A stretch of 64,000 nucleotides of DNA. It comes from JAXGOI01 sp040767605 (GTDB lineage Bacteria > Bacillota > Dehalobacteriia > UBA4068). Positions 58,421 through 64,000 of this stretch are shown piece after piece. The stretch is taken from assembly GCA_040767605.1 (NCBI GenBank), contig JAXGOI010000001.1, positions 124,001 to 188,000 on the forward strand, read 5' to 3'. Positions within the stretch are counted from its first letter, which is position 1, and every line of letters begins with the position of its first letter. A program made the position numbers and the translations under genes. The notes below the pieces were generated by a model that was not told the DNA's origin, searched no databases, and was given only the letters and a program-made list of their open reading frames with translations.

Positions 58421-58534
58421 ATAAATATTCAGCCTTGTAATTATACCAAATATAATCATATAGAGTCAAGTAAAAAAACCATAAATAAAATTTTTGCAAG
58501 GCCAATTCCTTTGGCAGGATTTTATTATGTAGCG

Positions 58535-58563
58535 TTGAAACTAAAGCTATGTTATAATATTAT
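58535..58563 (+). promoter_or_regulatory. Possible sigma-A promoter of yajC
   Basis: TTGAAA, 17 bp, TATTAT; a TATAAT nearby is too close to that -35. Confidence 0.45.
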
Positions 58564-58602
58564 TTAGTATTTAAATATATACAATTTTAAGGTGGTGAAA
58601 AG

Positions 58603-58875
58603 ATGAATCCGAATTTGATCCCAATTGCCTATGTCTTGTTTTTTGTGGCAATCTTTTATTTCCTGCTTATCCGCCCTCAAAGCAAACAAAAAAAGCAGCG
58701 GGCTGATATGATGAATAATTTAGCCGTTGGCGATGAGATTTATACCATCGGGGGCATTCTGGGCAGAGTAACCAGAATAAAAGAAAAAACAATTTGGCTT
58801 AAAGTTTGCGATAAAGTCGAAATTGAATTATTAAAGACCTCCATCAGCGGGATTGTTTCACCCAATAATGAATAG
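58603..58875 (+). CDS. yajC: Preprotein translocase subunit YajC
   Basis: A 90-residue protein with one transmembrane helix (~5-23, IAYVLFFVAIFYFLLIRPQS in part) and the YajC hallmark RPQSKQKKQ, followed by VGDEIYTIGGILGRV. It joins SecDF in the Sec holotranslocon. Its stop codon is within the terminator stem. Separate promoters here and before secD suggest partial uncoupling. Confidence 0.95.
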   Translation: MNPNLIPIAYVLFFVAIFYFLLIRPQSKQKKQRADMMNNLAVGDEIYTIGGILGRVTRIKEKTIWLKVCDKVEIELLKTSISGIVSPNNE

Positions 58876-58898
58876 GCCTTAAGGGCCTATTTTTTTTA
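58872..58898 (+). terminator. Terminator overlapping the yajC stop
   Basis: ATAGGCC / GGCCTAT with loop TTAAG and T8. Confidence 0.85.
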
Positions 58899-58950
58899 CT
58901 TAAAACATGTTAATAAAAAATTTTTGCTTTTAGCGGCTTATAAGTGATAT

Positions 58951-58980
58951 TTGACATTTTTTATAAAAAAATAGTATAAT
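58951..58980 (+). promoter_or_regulatory. Sigma-A promoter of secDF
   Basis: TTGACA, 18 bp, TATAAT, 35 bp before the secD start. Confidence 0.8.
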
Positions 58981-59015
58981 ATTCTTTGGCATTTGCAAAC
59001 AAAGGAGGTAGCAGC

Positions 59016-60224
59016 ATGAAGGGCGGAAGCAGCATAAAACTTTTTTTGCTTTTAATAATTTTAGCCGCCGCGGTAATTTTTTCCATCGGGCCTATAAAAG
59101 AGAGGATTAATTTAGGCCTCGATTTACAAGGAGGCGCTCAGGTGCTTTTGCAGGCAGTCCCCCGGGAGGGCCAAAGCGTTACCGGTGATGATATGGACAA
59201 GCTTACCGCCGTAATGCGTAAAAGGGTAGATGAATTTGGCGTTTCTGAGCCTATAATTCAGCGCCAGGGTAATGACAGGCTCATAGTGGAGCTTGCGGGT
59301 ATTGAAGACCCGGATAAAGCCATTGAGCTTTTGGGGCGTACGGCCCAGCTGGAATTCATTGATCCCGACGGCATTGTTGTTGTTACCGGAGCGGATTTAA
59401 AAACCGCTAAAGCTCAAATTAACAGTAAAAATGAAAATGAAATTCTTTTGGAGTTCACCTCCGATGGGGCTAAAAAGTTCGGTTTAGCTACCGCCCGTTT
59501 AATAGGGCAGCCCTTGAGAATTTTTTTAGATGGCAAAATGATTCAGGAGCCCGTTGTCAGAAATGCAATTATGGATGGCTCCGCGGTTATATCCGGCGGC
59601 TTCAGTACCTTTGAGGAGGCGGCCGATAGCGCCGCATTATTAAGGGGCGGGGCCCTGCCGGTTAATATTGAAATACTTTCAAAAAGCACCGTCGGCCCCT
59701 CTTTAGGGCAGGATTCTTTAGATAAAAGCATTGCGGCCTTTATTATCGGCGCCGTGGTTCTGGCGGCATTTATGATAGGCTATTACAGAATTCCCGGAGT
59801 TTTGGCAAATATTTCCCTGATTGCTTATGCCATAATCCTCCTTTGGGCAATGGCTTTGGTTAAGGTTACCCTGACCCTTCCGGGTATAGCGGGCTTTGTT
59901 CTCTCTATCGGCATGGCGGTAGACGCCAATATAATTATTTATGAGAGAATTAAAGAAGAGCTGCGGTCGGGGAAATCCCTGAGGGCAGCCATTGAGGCCG
60001 GTTTTAAACGGGCTTTAACCACTATTTTAGATTCCAATATAACAACTTTAATTGCGGCCTTAGTTCTCTTTAAATTCGGCACAGGCTCAATTCAAGGCTT
60101 TGCCCTTACCTTAAGCCTGGGGCTTGTCGTAAGCCTTTTTACAGCCTTATTCTTTACCAAAACAATTATTAAATGGACATCCGCCGTTAAGTCTTTATCA
60201 AATACCAAATATTATGGAGCATAA
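59016..60224 (+). CDS. secD: Protein translocase subunit SecD
   Basis: A 402-residue RND-type subunit. TM1 (~6-25), then INLGLDLQGGAQVLLQA (the SecD D1 signature), a shortened periplasmic P1 domain, and a C-terminal block of five helices with GFVLSIGMAVDANIIIYERIKEE (D4) and FKFGTGSIQGFALTLSLG. AAGGAGGT lies 6-7 nt before ATG 59016; the earlier in-frame start at 58986 lies in the promoter-proximal leader before this site. It is split from SecF, unlike the fused SecDF of Bacillus. Confidence 0.95.
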   Translation: MKGGSSIKLFLLLIILAAAVIFSIGPIKERINLGLDLQGGAQVLLQAVPREGQSVTGDDMDKLTAVMRKRVDEFGVSEPIIQRQGNDRLIVELAGIEDPDKAIELLGRTAQLEFIDPDGIVVVTGADLKTAKAQINSKNENEILLEFTSDGAKKFGLATARLIGQPLRIFLDGKMIQEPVVRNAIMDGSAVISGGFSTFEEAADSAALLRGGALPVNIEILSKSTVGPSLGQDSLDKSIAAFIIGAVVLAAFMIGYYRIPGVLANISLIAYAIILLWAMALVKVTLTLPGIAGFVLSIGMAVDANIIIYERIKEELRSGKSLRAAIEAGFKRALTTILDSNITTLIAALVLFKFGTGSIQGFALTLSLGLVVSLFTALFFTKTIIKWTSAVKSLSNTKYYGA

Positions 60225-60236
60225 GGAGGGGATAAA

Positions 60237-61127
60237 ATGTTTAATTTTACAGGAAAAAGAAAGCTTTGGTATATAATTTCTTTGCTTATTATTATCCCCG
60301 GAATTATATCCATGATTTTACAGGGGTTTAATACCGGTATAGATTTTACCGGGGGTTCAATTGTGCAAATCCGCTTTGAGCAAGCGGTAGACCCGGGGGA
60401 TATTCGGGAGGTTGTTAATGAATTCGTTTCCCAAACTCCTATGATTCAGGAGGCTTCAAATAATAGCTATAATATTCGTACTGTAGAAATGTCAAATGAG
60501 GAAAGCCAGAATATGCTTATTGCTTTAGAGGAAAAATTTGGCGCCCTTAATGTGGAAAGTACGGAGTTAATTGGCCCGGTAGTAGGCCGCGAACTTGTAA
60601 AAAATGCCAGGAACGCCGTTTTAATTGCCCTGGTTTTTATGCTGATTTATATTGCTATACGCTTTAAATTTAATTATGCAATAGCTGCGATTTTAGCCTT
60701 ATGCCATGATGTTTTAGTTACCTTAAGCGTTTTTTCGATTTTTCAAATAGAGGTAGACAGCGCTTTTATCGCCGCTATTTTAACGGTTGTCGGTTATTCC
60801 ATTAATAATACCATTGTAATTTTTGACCGCATCCGTGAAAATATACGCAATCAAAAAAGCTCCAAGGTGGATTATGCCTCAATTATTAATGCCAGCATAA
60901 GGCAGACTTTGGCTCGCTCCATTAATACTGTTATAGCAGTTTTAATCTTTTTATTCTCTTTGGTGCTCTTTGGCGGTGAAACCACAAAAATCTTTGCCTT
61001 TGCTTTAATTTTAGGTAACTTTGCCGGCTTCTACTCTTCTTTAGTCCTTGCGGGCTCCTTCCTTTTGGAAATTATTAATTTCAGGAACCGTCCAAGGCAA
61101 ATACCGGCCGCCGCCGGTAAAAAGTAG
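60237..61127 (+). CDS. secF: Protein translocase subunit SecF
   Basis: A 296-residue partner of SecD with six helices. NTGIDFTGGSIVQIRF is the SecF signature after TM1, and LTVVGYSINNTIVIFDRIRENI carries the D4 motif. It starts 12 bp after secD with GGAGGGG. A perfect hairpin terminator follows. Confidence 0.96.
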   Translation: MFNFTGKRKLWYIISLLIIIPGIISMILQGFNTGIDFTGGSIVQIRFEQAVDPGDIREVVNEFVSQTPMIQEASNNSYNIRTVEMSNEESQNMLIALEEKFGALNVESTELIGPVVGRELVKNARNAVLIALVFMLIYIAIRFKFNYAIAAILALCHDVLVTLSVFSIFQIEVDSAFIAAILTVVGYSINNTIVIFDRIRENIRNQKSSKVDYASIINASIRQTLARSINTVIAVLIFLFSLVLFGGETTKIFAFALILGNFAGFYSSLVLAGSFLLEIINFRNRPRQIPAAAGKK

Positions 61128-61132
61128 CCAAG

Positions 61133-61166
61133 AACCCTCAGTTGAACTCAACTGAGGGTTTATTTT
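61133..61166. terminator. Terminator after secF
   Basis: AACCCTCAGTTGA / TCAACTGAGGGTT with a 2-nt centre and TATTTT. Confidence 0.85.
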
Positions 61167-61196
61167 AAATATGCATTTTTAGCTTTGGGGGTTAAT

Positions 61197-63065
61197 ATGT
61201 CAAAATGGATGCTGAAACAAACTTCTCTGAATATTGATTCTCTCAGCCGTAAGCTGGGCTTAAACCCGATAATCTGCAAAATACTGGCAGTTAGGGGCTA
61301 TAATAGCGAGGAGGCAATTATTAACTTTTTTAAAGATGAAAGCCTCTCTCTTGCTTCCCCGTTGCTTTTTAAGGATATGGAAAAAGCCGTCGAGATAATT
61401 TTAGAGTATATTCATAATCAAAGAAAAATTGTAATTTTTGGGGATTATGATGCCGACGGGATTGCCGCTACGGTAATTTTACATAAAACCCTCAGCGCCC
61501 TTGGAGGGGATTTAAGCTATTATATACCCTCCCGGGAAAATGAGGGCTACGGCCTTAACAATGATGCTCTTGCTTTATTAAAAAGCCAGGGGGCGGAATT
61601 GATAATAGCCTGTGATAATGGTATTTCCGCCCATGAGGAAATTGAATATGCAAATTCTTTGGGTTTAAAAACAATTATTTTTGACCACCATGACATTTTG
61701 CAAAAAGAAAACGGGGCAGGGGAGGCCGGGGATTTTCTGCCTTCTGCTTTGGCAATTGTGAACCCTAAGCGTGGCGATTGCAGATACCCCTTTAAAGGTT
61801 TTTGCGCCGCGGGGATTTGTTACCGCTTTAGCCAGGCTATTTATGAAAAGCTGGGGAAAAGCTGGGGCGAATTAAATAATCAGCTTTTGCCCTTTGCGGC
61901 TATTGCCACAATATGTGATTTAATGGAGCTGGTTAATGAAAATAGAATAATTGTAAAAAAAGGCCTTCAAGCTCTTTTAAATACAAAAAACCCCGGGCTT
62001 ATTGCCCTTTTGAAAGAAAGCGGCATTGAGCCTCTTAGCAAAGGGATTGGGGTTTACCATATAGGCTATATTCTGGGGCCGTGTATAAATGCCTCGGGCA
62101 GGCTGGAAATGGCCGCCCTGGCGGTGGAGCTTTTTTTAAGCGAAGATATTATTAAGGCTGAGGAAACCGCCCGCCATTTAGTGGAGCTTAATAATTACCG
62201 TAAGGAAATAACAAATCAGGGATTAGTTTGCGCCCAGGCCGCTTTAAAAAAAGAGGAAATAATTAAAGATAAAGTAATTAAAGATAAAATTATGGTTCTT
62301 TATTGCGCGGAAATACCCGAAAGCGTAGCAGGGATAATTGCCGGCAGGCTTAAAGAGCAACACTTTAGGCCTACTATAATACTTTCCGGCAATGGCAATA
62401 GTAATAATAACTGTAATAACTCTAATAGCGCTAATACCGACATTGTCAGGGGTTCCTGCCGCTCTATTCCCGGGTATAATATTACCCAAGCCCTAAGCCG
62501 CTGGCAGGATATTTTAGAGGCCTTTGGCGGCCACCCCATGGCTGCCGGCTTAAGCATAAAAAAAGAGAATATACCCCTATTAAAAGAATGCCTTAATAGT
62601 GATTGCCAATTAAGCGATGAGGATATGATTCCCGTTTTGCGTATAGATGCCCAATTACACCCGGGGGAGGCATCTTTAGCGCTCGCCAATGAAATTCAAA
62701 AATTAGGCCCCTTTGGCAAAGGTAATGAAAAACCCTCCTTTGCCTGGAAAAAACTGAATTTAATTAAAATTAATTTGCTGGGTAAGGATAAGCAGGTTAT
62801 GAAGCTCTGTTTTTCTCTTGGGAATAAGAATAATCTTTATGAATTTATTTCTTTTAATGGCAAAAACCAATTAGAAGAGCTTATTTCCCGCAGTTTTGGG
62901 GAAAATATTTGGCAGGCTCTTATAAATAATGGCAATGAATATAATAATGCTCCAAATCCGCCGGAAATTATTTTAGATATAGCCTATACAATTAATCTTA
63001 ACTTCTTTAATAATCGGGAATATTTACAATTACAGGTCTTAGATTTCAGGCTTAACCGGGGATAG
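61197..63065 (+). CDS. recJ: Single-stranded-DNA-specific exonuclease RecJ
   Basis: A 622-residue DHH-family exonuclease. FGDYDADGIAATVILHK (motif I), ACDNGISAHEE, TIIFDHHDI (DHH, motif III), then DHHA1 with SGRLEMAAL and FGGHPMAAGLSI, and an OB-type C-terminus. Around residues 400-415 the loop after ILSG has an Asn/Ser-rich insertion and just upstream a 15-bp tandem duplication (IKDKVIKDKI). ATG 61197 has GGGGG ahead; the in-frame TTG at 61185 overlaps that site. It lies 69 bp upstream of miaB. Confidence 0.93.
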   Translation: MSKWMLKQTSLNIDSLSRKLGLNPIICKILAVRGYNSEEAIINFFKDESLSLASPLLFKDMEKAVEIILEYIHNQRKIVIFGDYDADGIAATVILHKTLSALGGDLSYYIPSRENEGYGLNNDALALLKSQGAELIIACDNGISAHEEIEYANSLGLKTIIFDHHDILQKENGAGEAGDFLPSALAIVNPKRGDCRYPFKGFCAAGICYRFSQAIYEKLGKSWGELNNQLLPFAAIATICDLMELVNENRIIVKKGLQALLNTKNPGLIALLKESGIEPLSKGIGVYHIGYILGPCINASGRLEMAALAVELFLSEDIIKAEETARHLVELNNYRKEITNQGLVCAQAALKKEEIIKDKVIKDKIMVLYCAEIPESVAGIIAGRLKEQHFRPTIILSGNGNSNNNCNNSNSANTDIVRGSCRSIPGYNITQALSRWQDILEAFGGHPMAAGLSIKKENIPLLKECLNSDCQLSDEDMIPVLRIDAQLHPGEASLALANEIQKLGPFGKGNEKPSFAWKKLNLIKINLLGKDKQVMKLCFSLGNKNNLYEFISFNGKNQLEELISRSFGENIWQALINNGNEYNNAPNPPEIILDIAYTINLNFFNNREYLQLQVLDFRLNRG

Positions 63066-63133
63066 GCCCATAGAAGGCATTTGGATTATATAGCTGAATT
63101 TTTAGGAATGTTTTTAGGAGATGAATACCGCTA

Positions 63134-64000
63134 ATGAAATATTATATAGAAACCTTTGGTTGCCAGATGAATGAAAGCGATTCTCTTTTAATTGGCATAA
63201 TGCTGGAGCAGGCAGGCTATGAAAAAGCGGAATCTATATCCCTTGCCGATATTATTATTGTTAATACCTGCTGCGTAAGGGAAAGCGCGGAGAATAAAAT
63301 CCGGGGTTTTATCGGCAATCTTAAGCATAATAAAAGGAATAATTCCAATTGCATTATCGCCGTTTGCGGCTGCATGCCTCAAAAGCCCGGAGCCGCCCAG
63401 CTTATGATGAATAAAGCAGGGCATATAGATATTCTTATCGGTACCTTTGCTCTGGCTAAGCTGCCCCAATATATTAATGAAGTTAAAGCCGGCTCAGGCC
63501 CTATAATTGATATTGATGAGTGCTATGACGGCCGGGATATGTCCTTTTCTCAATTTGCCGGGGCTAAGCTTAATATTTCCTTTAAAGCGCAGGTAAGCAT
63601 AATTTACGGCTGCAATAATTTTTGTTCTTATTGTATTGTTCCTTATGTAAGGGGCCGGGAGAGAAGCCGCAGCCCCAAGCTTATTATAGAAGAAATTAAA
63701 GCCCTGGCAAATAAAGGCTGTAAAGAAATTCAATTGCTTGGCCAAAATGTCAATTCCTATGGCAAGGATTTAGATAATAATTGGGATTTTTCCCGGCTTT
63801 TAGAGAAGGTTTCTGCCATAGAGGGTTTGGAAAGAATCCGCTATATGACATCTCACCCCAGAGATTTTAACTCTAAATTACTGGATACAATCGCAAATAA
63901 TTCCAAGATATGCAAGCATTTTCATTTACCGCTACAGTCCGGATGTGATAAAATCCTTAAAAAAATGAATAGAGGCTATACAACCCAAAGCTATTTAAAT
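63134..64000 (+). CDS. miaB: tRNA-2-methylthio-N6-dimethylallyladenosine synthase MiaB, 5' part
   Basis: The first 289 codons are open to the window end. The N-terminal UPF0004 domain has ETFGCQMNESDS, NTCCVRESAENK and AVCGCMPQKP, the ligands of the auxiliary cluster. The radical-SAM motif is CNNFCSYCIVPYVRGRERSR (CX3CX2C), followed by LLGQNVNSYGKD and the barrel strands LQSGCDKILKKMNRGY. It methylthiolates i6A37 in tRNAs. ATG 63134 is the first codon after an in-frame stop at 63122; the AGGAG site at 63116 is rather far upstream. Confidence 0.95.
   Translation, partial: MKYYIETFGCQMNESDSLLIGIMLEQAGYEKAESISLADIIIVNTCCVRESAENKIRGFIGNLKHNKRNNSNCIIAVCGCMPQKPGAAQLMMNKAGHIDILIGTFALAKLPQYINEVKAGSGPIIDIDECYDGRDMSFSQFAGAKLNISFKAQVSIIYGCNNFCSYCIVPYVRGRERSRSPKLIIEEIKALANKGCKEIQLLGQNVNSYGKDLDNNWDFSRLLEKVSAIEGLERIRYMTSHPRDFNSKLLDTIANNSKICKHFHLPLQSGCDKILKKMNRGYTTQSYLN

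Noticed and set aside
63188..63745. Minus-strand frames at the window end
   Set aside because: They are opposite miaB, whose radical-SAM and cluster cysteines are unmistakable though the gene is cut by the window edge.

Overview
The window looks like a stretch of chromosome from an anaerobic, endospore-forming Firmicute of class Clostridia, with low to moderate GC. The evidence is a complete engulfment-stage sporulation cluster (spoIIGA, sigE, sigG, spoIIR), a small acid-soluble spore protein, T-box riboswitches, strong AGGAGG ribosome binding sites, a ferredoxin-linked 2-oxoacid oxidoreductase, and the typical Firmicute neighbourhoods nrdR-yggS-sepF-yggT-ileS-lspA-rluD and alaS-ireB-ruvX-DUF1292-mltG-U32. 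I cannot name a genus from sequence alone.

Layout. 1-9.2 kb: metabolic and transport genes, mostly singly transcribed (flavoprotein, EamA and MFS transporters, type I IPP isomerase, a putative amidase, DegV, a TIM-barrel hydrolase, cysK, aroQ). 9.2-14.2 kb: leuACDB behind a compound leader. A leucine-rich 31-codon peptide, with 11 Leu codons of which 6 are CTA, ends inside a T-box riboswitch whose specifier reads CTC (Leu). 14.3-18.9 kb: acyl carrier protein, YigZ, a spore protein and spoIIGA-sigE-sigG-spoIIR, with a sigma-F/sigma-G type promoter before sigG. 18.9-24.4 kb: a segment of different composition lying between spoIIR and a ymxH-type gene. It holds about 600 bp with no recognisable gene, a three-gene overlapping signalling operon (7-TM protein with a degenerate kinase region, histidine kinase, LuxR-type regulator), and a chimeric ORF joining the first residues of a response regulator to the tail of an S-layer-homology protein. 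It ends in a perfect 44-bp palindrome. 24.4-47.5 kb: housekeeping genes for division, tRNA charging and modification, recombination, Fe-S assembly, lipoprotein processing and cell-wall metabolism. 47.5-53.1 kb: an operon of an acyl-CoA synthetase, a TIM-barrel isomerase and a four-subunit pyruvate-type ferredoxin oxidoreductase. 53.2-58.1 kb: a MerR regulator with a Trm112-like zinc ribbon and a methyltransferase-like tail, divergent from a small membrane protein, a sodium:solute symporter and a YtcJ-like amidohydrolase. 58.3-64 kb: tRNA-Trp, yajC-secD-secF, recJ and the start of miaB, which runs off the window.

How the genes work together. Leucine synthesis appears to be gated by leucine supply at two levels, leader translation and tRNA charging. 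IleRS has its own ATC-specifier T-box. The sporulation genes give the sigma-E/sigma-G cascade: SpoIIR made in the forespore signals to SpoIIGA, which cleaves pro-sigma-E. The MerR-divergent cluster looks like a substrate-inducible uptake and hydrolysis unit. All functions are read from sequence motifs and family knowledge; no searches were run.
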